64,000 nucleotides of DNA from Aptenodytes patagonicus (lineage: Eukaryota > Chordata > Aves > Sphenisciformes > Spheniscidae), in NCBI RefSeq assembly GCF_965638725.1, contig NC_134961.1, positions 7,346,641 through 7,410,640 of the forward strand, in the 5' to 3' direction. This document shows positions 35,017 to 46,688 of the stretch, piece after piece. Each line of letters opens with the position of its first letter. Positions within the stretch are counted from its first letter, which is position 1. The notes below the pieces were generated by a model. That model was not told the origin of the DNA. It did not search any database and was given only the letters and a program-made list of their open reading frames with translations. The translations under genes and the position numbers were made by a program.

Positions 35017-38000
35017 CTGCAGAGGAGAAAAAAATCGAGACGTTGTTGAATTCCCCTATTGGAAATGCCCCTTCAGCCCGCGGGGGTGACTGTCATTTCC
35101 AGTACAACCAGGGCTTACACTGGAATTCACCAGGAAACTTTTGATCTAGCTACACGCACCTAATTCACCTACCCCAATAAAATGGACACAGATAGATATA
35201 CAGACTGGGTAGCCTCTGGGGCAAACTGGTTTCCTGCTAATTTCCAGCACACGATCCAGTTACCTCAGGACCCATCAATCGGGTTAGGAGCCGGTCTGCA
35301 GCTTTAAAACATTACCACGGAGCAGGCTAAATTCTCCCTCTGTCTGAGCTCCCGTGTCTCTCTTTGGGGAAGGTAAGATTACACACGCGTGTTGTGTGTA
35401 GGCACCTGGAAAAAAAGATCTCACCCGTGACCTGTTGCTGCTGTAACACAAAAAATCAACGCAGTCAAACAGCTTGACAGCAGAAAAGAGAAACTGTTCC
35501 CCAAAGTATCAGAGAGTATCCAATGGCAGCGAAAACGGTACTTTGGAGCTTTAAAACGACTCTCTGGGGCTGTATACCTAATAAAAGAGAAGCAACAGCT
35601 TACTTTTTTTTTTTTTTAAAGAGCAGCACAATTGGTTCTGCAGCCAGCTCTGTGCTTTTCAAGGATCAGTGTTGTCTGAGGCAGCGTCTGCCCTCAAACC
35701 CTCATTAGTATCTGCCTCAGCTTTGTTAGCACCAGCGAGAAGTTTTACCGATTCCAGGCAAAAGCGAGTCCTCGCTTCCAGGGCGCCTGTTAATAACGAG
35801 AGCAGGATTCTAACGGCCTTTGAAAACTGGGAGCCTGTTCAATAGCCAGACCTAAAAATAAATCCGCTCGGCATGACCAGGGCAGAGAGGTGCTCGATTA
35901 CAACTTTGGGGAATCATGACATGGCTGAGAGCAAGACTTTTAACCAGATGGCCGCCGTTCGTTTCGAAAGCCTGTTGGAACAAAATATTCATTACTCCCT
36001 TCTAAATAAAACTGCAGCTGGTACTATAATGTTTCCCCATTATGCAGGCATTCACGGCCAGGTCGGCAGCGGAAAAATACAGGCACACACACAACCCCAT
36101 GGCACGTCTGGGGAAGGATGGGTTGACGCTGCCTTTAATCCACTGTCGCTGCAGGCTGGCTTTGAGAGGGAGGTCCTCCCCGCCCCAGGTCTCCCCAGGT
36201 CTTGTTCCCTTCCCCACAATTAGAGAACTGACGGCTGCCTGGCTGGCTGGTTGATCCAAAGGAATAATTATTTCAGGTCTGAGGGTGGTTTTTTTTTTTT
36301 TCTGATACGTGGCTTTCCTGCTGGATCGAGCCACTGAAGCGACTCCCTCTTTGGACAGGCAGGGGTGAGGAGGTGTGGGGAGAGACTGCAGCTGCCTGCA
36401 GTAACACAGGATTCAACGCAACGTCCAGCCACAGCCTGCGCTGACGGACCGCACATAAGACCTCCCTTCAGGCACAGTGTTCTTCATTACACCAGCACAA
36501 CCCACTGCTGGCGGAGCCACGCGCTGGAACCTCAGCGGCAACGCCATTTGACTGTACAAGGGTGAAAATATCAGCAAGCCCTGCTTGGGAAAAATTTCTC
36601 AGGATCCAAACAACAGGAGAGAGCATGTGTCCTTGAATGTAAGCAAATTTACGCGATACATCCTCGCTCCCAAGCACAGAGTCACCTTGGAGATGTGTCT
36701 TCACGGTTGAGTCAGTGTCAAAACAGCAGCGCTGGGCTCTGTGACTAGCGGCTGTCTTAAAAGGTAATACGTTTGCCATCTGTCAGGGACATGAGGCAAC
36801 GCATCCCACCGCTTGCCTCTGTGGGAAGACCCGTCTGCAGCACTGCTCAGCATACCTACGTCTGCTCAAGCCACCCAGGAAATGCCGTGTGCGAAGCCGA
36901 GGGAGGTAGCTGGGTAGCTGGAGTGGGTGGCTCAGTGGGACAGGGCACAAGATATCCTAGGGACTGTCATCCGCGGGTCACCATGACCTGCTCGGTGACA
37001 TAAAGGAATCTGGGAGGTCTCAGCCCATGGCTACTGCCCACTTTGCTTATGTACATGTATGCACCTGGCAATGGGCTTAGCCTCACTTCTGTGGCCTGGA
37101 CAGATCAGGCAGAATCGAGGTCGGGGGCAACTGCCAGAGAAGGGCAACGAAGCTGGTGAAGGGTCTGGAGAACAAGTCTGATGAGGAGCGGCTGAGGGAA
37201 CTGGGGTTGTTCAGCCTGGAGAAGAGGAGGCTGAGAGGAGACCTCATCGCTGTCTACAACTCCCTGAAAGGAGGTTGTAGCGAGGTGGGGGTCGGTCTTT
37301 TCTCCCAAGTAACAAGCGATAGGACGAGAGGAAACGGCCTCAAGTTGCACCAGGGGAGGTTTAGATTGGACGTGAGGAAAAATTTCTGTACTGAAAGAGT
37401 GGTGAAACATTGGAACAGGCTGCCCAGGGAAGTGGTGGAGTCCCCATCCCTGGAAGTACTTAAAAGACGTGTAGATGAGGCGCTTAGGGACATGGTTTAG
37501 TGGGCATGGGGGTGTTGGGTCGATGGTTGGACTCAGTGATCTTAGAGGTCTTTTCCAACCTTAATGATTCTACGATTCTATGAGGAAAAAGAAACAGCCA
37601 AAATCTTCCTTTAGTCACAGGCATCAAAGTGAGAAAGATGCCAGGCTTAAGAGTCCATCTATCTTCATTGATTTAGCGTCAGGTTTTCCCCATGCCCACC
37701 TCCAGCACAATGGGGAGAGTGAGGGAGATCAGAGGGTTTGCGTTCTCACACCCGTTCTGTATCCGGACCGGTGTGTCAGGGGATATTCAGTCCTTCCTTG
37801 CCACGGCTCTCAGGCTGCAGAGTTGTTAAGGGTGAACCTCTCTCACCGTTCAGACGCGCTTGATACAAGCGAAACATCAGCAGGACACAACAGCCTCAGC
37901 TCCTAAATAAGCGCACAGGGAAAGGGCAGCCAGGCCCACAACCAGTGACAAGGGAATTCATGCTCCCCATGCCCTCTGCCTCACCCCGCAGCGCGCCCAG

Positions 38001-39278
38001 GTAAGAGCACGGAGCTGGCCCGGATGGATGTTCATGGCAGAGCCATGCCCTTACCGGCACCTCAGACAAGCATCTCTGAAGGTGTTACCCTGGGCCAGAA
38101 ACAGGACCCTTGTACAAGTACCTTTTACCCCGACAGTACTGATCTGGAACCAGGAAGAGAACAATTTAACCCGTACCACTGCAAAAGCCATCCTCCTTTT
38201 TACAACCCCCCCAGAAACGGGCTGTATTCCTGCCCCAGCACTGCCTGTACTTTCTGAGGCTGTTATCAGCCAAACAGTACAGTTATCTGGAGCAATAACC
38301 CAGCGCAAGTACAACGCTCCTGCTCCTGGGTGTTAACGGCGGGGCAGTGTACCTGGGCCATCGGAGCACCTGCACCGCCCGGGTGACCCAACCGCCACCC
38401 AGGTATTGGCGTGACTCAGAACGGAGATGCACTCGGGGCTGTGCCAGCTCCCGCTGACACCCTTGCCAGGAACTACTGCTGGGAGAAAAAGGGAAAAGGA
38501 AACGCTGGGAAGTTGGAGAGCATCACTAGAGGGGTGACCCCATTGCCCTGCTCCCCGTCCAGGGCACCCCAGGGATGTTGAGGGCTGGAGAACATCATTA
38601 GAGGGGAACCCCATCGCCCCACTCCCTGTCCAGGCCACCATGAGGATGTTGAGGGTTAAAGGGGGGACCCCATCGCCCTGCTCCCTGTCCAGGGCATGCC
38701 TGAGGATGCTGGGGCTGGGACAGCATCATTTGAGGGGGGACCCCACTGCCCCGCTCCCCATCCAGGGCACCCTGGGGATGTTTGGGGCTGGAAAACATCA
38801 TTAAAGGGGGAAACCCCATCGCCCCGCTCCCTGTCCAGGGCCCCCCGAGGATGCTGGGGCTGGGACAGCATCATTAGAGGGGGGAACCCCGTAGCGCTGC
38901 TCCCCACCCAGCGCACCCCGAGGACGCTGGGGGTCAGACAGCATCGTTAGAGGGGGGGTGGCTGGAGCGGGGATGAGGTACCCGGGCCGGGCCCGCTGCT
39001 GCAGGGCAGCTCCTGCCATGCGATGCCCGGCGCGGGGGCGGGGGGGGACCGGTCCCGGCGGGAGGCCCGGTGCCGGCGCCCCGCGGTGCGGCCGGTGGCC
39101 GTGGCCGCCGTTACCATTTGATGATGTCGTGGACGAGCGGCAGGAAGGAGAACTCCTCCTGCGCGGGCGGCGGCGGCGGCGGCGGCAGCAGCAGCGGCGG
39201 CGGCGGCTTCTGCTCGGCGGGCGGCTCGGGCGGCGGCGGCTCCTCAGCGGCGCGGGCGGCGGCGCCCCCCGACGCCAT
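34800..39278 (-). CDS. MED9: Mediator complex subunit 9
   Basis: MED9 is a small subunit of the Mediator middle module, which links transcription factors to RNA polymerase II in the nucleus. The coding join on the minus strand is 39278-39115 and 35016-34800, giving 126 residues (human 146). The N-terminus is Ala/Pro-rich and low-complexity (residues 1-40, with P-runs). It is followed by the conserved [18 protein letters not shown] (43-60), a helical [20 protein letters not shown] segment, the [20 protein letters not shown] coiled-coil region, and the nearly invariant end [16 protein letters not shown]. The start is the ATG in GCCATGG context. The frame stays open far upstream, but only because of a repeat. 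The length difference from human is confined to the Pro-rich N-terminus. The gene converges on RASD1. Confidence 0.97.
37110..37583 (+). mobile_element. CR1 LINE 3' fragment, about 470 bp
   Basis: Typical CR1 3' region: GGGCAACGAAGCTGGTGAAGG, CTGGAGAAGAGGAGGCTGAG, a reverse-transcriptase C-terminal remnant ([48 protein letters not shown]), and the tail ACGATTCTATGA. The insertion is antisense to MED9. It is longer than the copy in PEMT and belongs to a different CR1 subtype by eye. The left edge is approximate. Confidence 0.95.
38533..38958. repeat. 71-74 bp minisatellite in MED9 intron 1
   Basis: Six diverged tandem copies, each with ACCCCAT, GCTCCCTGTCCAGGGCA, GAGGATG and ACAGCATCATTAGAGGGG. 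Copies start near 38536, 38607, 38666, 38740, 38814 and 38887. The third interval is short because of a deletion in copy 2. Confidence 0.92.
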
Positions 39279-39400
39279 GGCGGACCCCGGCCGGCGGCCG
39301 CGGCGCCGAGCAGTGACGCAGCGGGGCGGAGCTCGCCCGCCCCGCCCCGCCCCGCCAGCCGCCTGCGCCGGGGCCTGGGCCGGGCCTTCCCCTGAGCTTG
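38960..39400. promoter_or_regulatory. MED9: MED9 CpG island promoter
   Basis: Very CG-dense sequence spans MED9 exon 1 and its upstream flank, with no TATA box seen. This fits a housekeeping promoter for a general transcription subunit. Confidence 0.7.
39115..39278 (-). CDS. MED9: MED9 exon 1, coding part
   Basis: Encodes residues 1-54 and the TG of Cys55: [13 protein letters not shown], a proline-rich low-complexity region built on CCG-type codons, then [14 protein letters not shown]. The donor is GTAACG on the minus strand. Confidence 0.95.
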
Positions 39401-39925
39401 GGCCCGGGTCTAGGCCTGTGCCGTGGGCTGGGCCGGGCCTTCCCCTGGGCTTGGGCCTGGGTCTAGGTCTGCGCCAGGGCCTGACCCAGGCATGGGCCGG
39501 GCCTTCCCCTGGGCTTGGGCCTGGGTCTAGGCCTGTGCCATGGCCTGGGGCCGGGCCTGGGCCTGCGCCGGAGTCTGGTCTGGGCTTGGGCCTGTGCCGG
39601 GGCCTGGAGAGGCCTTCCCCTGAGCTTGGGCCTGGGTCTAGGCCTGTGCTGGGGTCTGGGCTTGGCATTCCCCTGAGCTTGGGTCTGGGCTTGGGCATAG
39701 GTCTGGGCCTGGGCCTGCGCTGGGGCCAAGGCCTGGGCTTTCCCCTGAACTTGGGTCTGAGCTTGAGCTTGAGCTTGACCTTGGGCCTGGGCCTGCGCCA
39801 GGGCCTGAGCCTGAGCCTGAGCCAGGTCTGGGCCTGGATCTGAGCTGGGGTTGGGGCCACAGCTTGGCCTGGGCCTGAGCCTGAGCTTGGGCTGAGGCTG
39901 GGCCTGAGCCTGAGCTTGGGCTGTG
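39375..39925. repeat. GGGCCT-type minisatellite upstream of MED9
   Basis: About 550 bp of imperfect GGGCCT/GGGCTT/GAGCCT hexamers with longer repeating blocks (CTTGGGCCTGGGTCTAGGCC occurs several times). It starts about 100 bp upstream of the MED9 ATG, so it abuts the promoter. It keeps several frames open on both strands. Confidence 0.92.
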
Positions 39926-42900
39926 CCCCTGTGACCCCCCAGCAATCCCCCCTCCCTCCCGAGCCCCGCGCTCCCCGCTGGCGCGTTGGCCCGTGCAGGA
40001 GCGAGCTCCGCGCAGGAGGTGAGAGGAAGGACAGAGCAGGGGGTCCCGCACCCCGAGGGCAGGGCGAGGAGAAGGGGTCCCGGGAACCATCCCGCCCTGG
40101 CCTGGCAGCAGCTCCCAGCCCCTTGGAGCGCTCAGATCGACGTCCCAAGCCTGCGTGCATCCCTCCCTTTCGAGCCAAATCTTAGGGGAAGAATTGCGTT
40201 ACTCTTGTGTTAAGTCATTAACCACAGCAGGGTTTCGCTGTCTCTTTTCGATCCCGGCTTTCTGCCGTGGTTTTTCATGAGTTGGTGTCCTTAGTTTGAC
40301 TTTAATGCAGCTGGGGACAATATGTGGAGGGGGCTGAGTGACGGGGACACGGTCTTTGGAATGCCTTGAAGACGGATGCTTACGCGGGACCAGGCTTTCT
40401 GCCCGCCGGGAGGAAGCACGGCTGACATCAGTCGGAGGGAAAGCAAGCTGGAGCGTTGGCTGGAAGCCTGGGCTGGAAACCGGAGGAATCTGGAGGAAGA
40501 GAGACAGAAGCCTGGTGTCAGGGCTGGGACCGCTGTGACGCTGGGAGAGAGGGGGAAGAAATGGGTCTCTGGCGTGACTGACCTGCGGGTGGAAGAGGCG
40601 GCTCGAGACGGCGTGTGGGAGGTGGAGGATGATGCCCCTCTGCGCCGAACGGCCTCAGAGTTTGCTTCAGCAAACTGCTGCCGCTGGGTTTAAACCCCCC
40701 TGTCACCACAAAGGGTCGCAGCGCTAATGATACCAGCCACAGTCGGGAGTTTTTCCTTCCTGGGTTGGCTGAGAGAAGATGCGTGATTTCATTTGGAACA
40801 GGCCCCCCTGCTCCACAGTTACGGGCTGAGGAAGGCTGGGAAGGCAATTTTCTTTTTTAAACCAATTTCTTTCGAAAAGCAAACAGAGGCTATTTATGCA
40901 TCGAATGAGAATGCCGGTAACCATTTAGACACGTGGAGTATTGACTGCTTGCTCTAAATATAGCAGATGCAATCGCTCACTTTGTTCCCACTGTCAGGAA
41001 TAGATCCCGGCTCGGGCGCTGGTGCTGGAATGTGCGAAGGGAGGCCGGGGGAGACCAGGTCCCGCTGAGCAGATCCCTGCGGGGAGGCTGATGGTATTTA
41101 TGGTCCTTGGCTGAGCCAAGCAGGAGGTACAGGATGCTGCGTCCTTCACGTGGGGCTGAGCCGAGAGGTTCATTTCTGTCACTTTTTATGGGCTGTTTCG
41201 AAAGCGAGACTTGATTCAGGCTCCGTGGGGGACACTTCCCTCTGTGCTGTGCTGGTTTTAACTCTCCCCTTGACTTTATGGAGGAGGGCGGCTAATTGCT
41301 AGGCTGCTGGAGGCCTGCCTCTGACGGGTGAGTCAGGCAGTCATTAGAGCAGGTGACAACACGCAGAGACCATTCAGCTGTACCTAAAGCGTTGTCAATC
41401 AGCGTTTCTTTGTGCCGTTCAGTTCCCATTTTGGGTCGTGTTCCCACAGCAGCTGGAACATACAGCTTTATCTAGCTGGCGTTCCTCCCCGTCCCTGCCT
41501 CTCACCTTCCCTTTCTTGTGGGAACGGCTCCTCCAGCTCCCTCAGGTGACCCATCTCTGTCCTTTGGGGCTTGTCGTGTCTGGTGGCAAGTCCAGGGGAG
41601 AGCGAAGATGTTTTGCGGTAGGGTTGTGGTTCAACAGGTTCCTCCATCGCTGAAGATGCCGGTGAATTGGTCAGATGAGACCGTGGGGTCACCATTTGAG
41701 TGTCAACCCGTGCGAGGGGCACAGTAGAGCCGTTGTCTCTACCGTGACGATGTGTCCATATCCCTGGTGAGGACTGCGGGGAGAGGTGAGACCCCGCTGC
41801 CAGGTCGGGGAGGGAAGAGACATGCTTTTGGGCACGCAGACAAGTGTTGACCTCAGCTGAGGAGCAGTGCTGGTGTGCCCTAATCTTCTCCTGCCCTTGT
41901 GGAGCTCCAAGCTGTGAGAGCCTTGTCCCCATGGGGTGACTGATGACCTGGGTTACGACCTTTTAATGTATTCCCCAATAGATATCACCAGCAGCGTGGT
42001 CTTTCCCATCCACATCACTTTGCAGTCCTGTCGGTGTCTCCATCTCGGACGGAAGGGCTGTGTCTGACCATCCGCTGTTCTCGTGTGGAGCTGGTGTTGG
42101 TCGGCAGTTCGTCCTAATTTTCAGTCTGGAGTTTTTCACCCACTGTCAGTTCCTCAGCAGAAGGGTTTGAATGAGCAACCTATGAAAACTCCTAGTGAGG
42201 CAGCTAAAGCATGGAACAAAGATGCTTAGTGTTGAATGAAAAGAGTAATTTCCCCCTGGATTTGGTAATAAACCTGAAGTGCAAATGATCGACCTGTTCC
42301 TCGCATTTGATTGTGGCTCTTTGGGTAATTAATTTGCTGGACAGCCAGTTTCTGAAATGTGCAAATGTCTCCAAACCATCTGATCTCCCGCATCTTAAAG
42401 CCATCATGTACACTCGTTGCTCTCCCAAACATTTGGTTAACCCATTATCCTAAAAACCAGCTGATCAAATAATCCGTACCCAGAGCCTCTTTTGTTATTG
42501 CCGGTTTCCTTTATGACACCAACGTTATTCTTTTTTTCCCCTGTCATTTTATACAAATTGCATCTCCTGCCTGCTTCCAAAGGTAACTTCTGAGGGATTT
42601 ACCACCGGTTATTTAATTCAGCACCAGGTGACTCTGTGCCTTTCACCGTTTCCTTACAATGACTTGATGTTTTTATATTGATGGTCTGGCATTTCACCGG
42701 GCTCCGCTTCTCGCTGCTGGACCATCTGGAGCTTGTTGTGCTGTTGCCACCAGCTCTGTTACCATTTTTTACTATCTGGCTTATCACCGGGTTGAACTTT
42801 ATCTCTTCCTCCTGCCCCTGCACTGCATCGTCAGCCTGAATTTTCTGGTTAAGTCTTGCTGAGCTGCCGTGGTGGGATAAGTCTGTATTGCTACGTTGGG

Positions 42901-44493
42901 AAGGTGTCGTCAGGGTTGTGGCCACCTGGGACGGGGTGACGGGAAGGAGAAGTTAACAGCTCCAGCCCTTGGCCGTGGTCAGCAGCGCAGAAACGTTGGA
43001 CCTTTTCATTAGGTCATGGCTGTGATCCTGCGACTGCTCAAGTTCCTGGCCCAGATCCCCCTAATTTTGACCAGATGGGAATTTGGTCTCAGGCTCTGCC
43101 CTGTCTTAAGTCCTGGCGTCATTCAGGGACCTTTCCAGGGCCCTGGTGTCCCAGGCTTCTCGGGGGGTGCTGATGGGAATGGGGGGGTCACGAGCCGAAC
43201 TTCATCCTTTGAAACAATATTTTAGCCAGAGAGATTTAGGCCCTGGAGGTCTGGCTGCCCCCAGATACGCAGCCCTACACCACCGCGTGTTCCCAGAGCT
43301 GCTGGTGCCCCGGGTTACCGTCGGGGTTTAAGATCCAGATGGTGTGAACAAGCAGCACCAAACGCATCCAAAGCACCCCAGTGCCTCCTGGAGCTCGCCA
43401 TGCTTTGGCAGAGCCGCTGGCTGCTGGGGAAACCCTGCAACGCCCCGTCCTGGGGCTGCCACGGGGAGGAGGGCCGTCGTCCCATGGCCTGGGAGATGCC
43501 GTCCTCGAGGAGAGTCCCTCTCCCAGGGAGCCCAAGCATACAGGAGGGAGCCTGGGGCAAGAGGCGGCACAGGAGGTTTGGCCAAGCTGCTCGTAGCTCC
43601 AGGTTGGGTGTCGGAGCTGGCGGGCATTGGCCCGGCCATGAAGGCCGGTGCTTTGGTGCACCGAGCCTCGGGGGGAGAATGGGGACGATTCAAGGGCACA
43701 GGGAGTGTCCAGCGATCTCATGATGTTCACGGATGCCACCCCACTGCTGAGCAGACACGGGGGCTGGCCCAGGCTGCGTGCCAGCCCGGGGGAGGCACCC
43801 AAGCCAGTGCGTGGGCAAGGGGAGCACAGAGGGCTTCTTGCGCAAGGTCAGCTACGCAGAAACATGGATCCAGGAAAACATGCAGCCGGATCAGCCGCAG
43901 CCCCCAGCCTGGCCCAATTCCGGGCGCAAGCGGCTCCGAAGCTCGCTGCCTCTGTCGGGCAGCGCTCTGCCCGTGGGGCATCCCGGGGTGGTGGGTCCTG
44001 GGAGCCACCAGTCCCCGCAGGGTCCCACCGGGTCATCCCAGAGCCGGGCTCGAGCACTCCCAGCCTCAGTTTCCACCCAGTGCAAAGGGGCGAAACTCGC
44101 CTTGCAGGAGCAAGGCAGGAGCTTGGAGCGTGAATTTGGGGTGTCCCTGAGGAAACCTACCCCTGCAGAGGGAAGTGCCCTTGTTACCATGGGACAAAAC
44201 CAGCCCCGGATGCTTTGCTGGCTCCCACCCGCAGCGTGGTGACTCAGCAACGTCCCGCCCATTATTTACAAATAATGAGTTAGCCAGAAAACACGTGCCA
44301 CGAAACACATGAGGCAGCGGTGTTTGCGCTCTCGATATGCAATCACGGGCTTGAGGCAACGCTGCAAGAGCCTGCGCCAGTGCCCAGCGTCCGGCCTGGG
44401 CAAGGATTGCTTTCCTGACCCCCCGGATGCACACCCTGTGCGTTGGGAAGGTGGTGGAGCGGGACGGCACATACATGTGCAGCCCTGGGCACA
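39926..44493. other. Intergenic region beyond MED9
   Basis: No gene is recognised. A search by eye for NT5M, the neighbour in human, found nothing. Small motifs noted: TGACTCAGCA, an NF-E2/MARE-type site, at 44240-44249, and a perfect inverted repeat ATTATTT-AC-AAATAAT at 44261-44276. Confidence 0.55.
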
Positions 44494-46688
44494 CACATCC
44501 CCGTGTGCATCCCTGTGCGTGCGTGTGCATCCCTGTGCGTGTGCATCCCTGTGCGTGTGCATCCCTCTGTGTGTGCATCCCTGTGCGCATCCCTGTGCGT
44601 GTGCATCCCTGTGTGCATCCCTGTGCGTGTGCATCCCTGTGCATGTGCATCCCTGTGCATGTGCATCCCTCTGTGTGTGCATCCCTGTGTGCATCCCTCT
44701 GTGTGTGCATCCCTGTGCGCATCCCTGTGCGTGTGCATCCCTGTGTGCATCCCTGTGCGTGTGCATCCCTGTGCGTGTGCATCCCTCTGTGTGTGCATCC
44801 CTGTGCGCATCCCTGTGCGTGTGCATCCCTGTGTGCATCCCTCTGTGTGTGCATCCCTGTGCATGTGCATCCCTCTGTGTGTGCATCCCTGTGTGCATCC
44901 CTGTGCGTGTGCATCCCCGTGTGCATCCCTCTGTGTGTGCATCCCTGTGCATGTGCATCCCTCTGTGTGTGCATCCCTGTGTGCATCCCTCTGTGTGTGC
45001 ATCCCCGTGTGCATCCCTGTGCGTGTGCATCCCTCTGTGTGTGCATCCCTGTGCGTGTGCATCCCTCTGTGTGTGCATCCCTGTGCGCATCCCTGTGCGT
45101 GTGCATCCCTGTGTGCATCCCTGTGCGTGTGCATCCCTGTGTGCATCCCTGTGCGTGTGCATCCCTGTGCATGTGCATCCCTGTGCATGTGCATCCCTCT
45201 GTGTGTGCATCCCTGTGTGCATCCCTCTGTGTGTGCATCCCTGTGCGCATCCCTGTGCGTGTGCATCCCTGTGTGCATCCCTGTGCGTGTGCATCCCTGT
45301 GCGTGTGCATCCCTCTGTGTGTGCATCCCTGTGCGCATCCCTGTGCGTGTGCATCCCTGTGTGCATCCCTCTGTGTGTGCATCCCTGTGCATGTGCATCC
45401 CTCTGTGTGTGCATCCCTGTGTGCATCCCTGTGCGTGTGCATCCCCGTGTGCATCCCTCTGTGTGTGCATCCCTGTGCATGTGCATCCCTCTGTGTGTGC
45501 ATCCCTGTGTGCATCCCTCTGTGTGTGCATCCCCGTGTGCATCCCTGTGCGTGTGCATCCCTCTGTGTGTGCATCCCTGTGCGTGTGCATCCCTCTGTGT
45601 GTGCATCCCTGTGCGCATCCCTGTGCGTGTGCATCCCTGTGTGCATCCCTGTGCGTGTGCATCCCTGTGTGCATCCCTGTGCGTGTGCATCCCTGTGCAT
45701 GTGCATCCCTGTGCATGTGCATCCCTCTGTGTGTGCATCCCTGTGTGCATCCCTCTGTGTGTGCATCCCTGTGCGCATCCCTGTGCGTGTGCATCCCTGT
45801 GTGCATCCCTGTGCGTGTGCATCCCTGTGCGTGTGCATCCCTCTGTGTGTGCATCCCTGTGCGCATCCCTGTGCGTGTGCATCCCTGTGTGCATCCCTCT
45901 GTGTGTGCATCCCTGTGCATGTGCATCCCTCTGTGTGTGCATCCCTGTGTGCATCCCTGTGCGTGTGCATCCCCGTGTGCATCCCTCTGTGTGTGCATCC
46001 CTGTGCATGTGCATCCCTCTGTGTGTGCATCCCTGTGTGCATCCCTCTGTGTGTGCATCCCCGTGTGCATCCTTGTGCGTGTGCATCCCTCTGTGTGTGC
46101 ATCCCTGTGCGTGTGCATCCCTCTGTGTGTGCATCCCTGTGCGCATCCCTGTGCGTGTGCATCCCTGTGTGCATCCCTGTGCGTGTGCATCCCTGTGTGC
46201 ATCCCTGTGCGTGTGCATCCCTGTGCATGTGCATCCCTGTGCATGTGCATCCCTCTGTGTGTGCATCCCTGTGTGCATCCCTCTGTGTGTGCATCCCTGT
46301 GCGCATCCCTGTGCGTGTGCATCCCTGTGTGCATCCCTGTGCGTGTGCATCCCTGTGCGTGTGCATCCCTCTGTGTGTGCATCCCTGTGCGCATCCCTGT
46401 GCGTGTGCATCCCTGTGTGCATCCCTCTGTGTGTGCATCCCTGTGCATGTGCATCCCTGTGCGTGTGCATCCCTGTGTGCATCCCTGTGCGTGTGCATCC
46501 CCGTGTGCATCCCTCTGTGTGTGCATCCCTGTGCATGTGCATCCCTCTGTGTGTGCATCCCTGTGTGCATCCCTCTGTGTGTGCATCCCCGTGTGCATCC
46601 CTGTGCGTGTGCATCCCTCTGTGTGTGCATCCCCGTGTGCATCCCTGTGCGTGTGCATCCCTGTGTGCATCCCTGTGCTCGTGAATCC
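44494..46688. repeat. 2.2 kb minisatellite with 528-bp higher-order period
   Basis: The array is built from GTGCATCCCT cores spaced 12 or 16 bp apart by GT, GTGCGT, GTGCAT or CTGTGT linkers. A diagnostic block GCATCCCCGT followed by GTGCATCCCTCT recurs at 44911, 45439, 45967 and 46495, exactly 528 bp each time. That gives about four higher-order copies of very high similarity, with only a few differences (for example CCTTGT at about 46071). The array has no TAA, TAG or TGA on either strand, so all six frames are open across it. It is non-coding repeat, not a gene. Confidence 0.97.

Larger units (their letters stand above)
35017..39114 (-). other. MED9: MED9 intron 1, 4.1 kb
   Basis: Minus-strand donor GTAACG and acceptor TCTCCTCTGCAG. 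It contains a CR1 fragment (37110-37583), a 73-bp minisatellite (38533-38958) and short poly-T runs (near 35605-35617 and 36289-36301). No exon is recognised inside. Confidence 0.93.

Noticed and set aside
37156-37500. 114-codon ORF as a small gene
   Set aside because: It is the reverse-transcriptase remnant of a CR1 LINE fragment.
39070-39945. ORFs of 257 and 160 codons upstream of MED9
   Set aside because: They are generated by the GGGCCT minisatellite and show only Gly/Leu/Pro or Ala/Gln periodicity.
43344-44150. 268-codon plus-strand ORF beyond MED9
   Set aside because: Low-complexity composition, competing ORFs in other frames, and no recognisable motif or splice structure.
44494-46688. 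CRISPR-like array
   Set aside because: The units are contiguous 12/16-bp tandem repeats without unique spacers, in a vertebrate genome.
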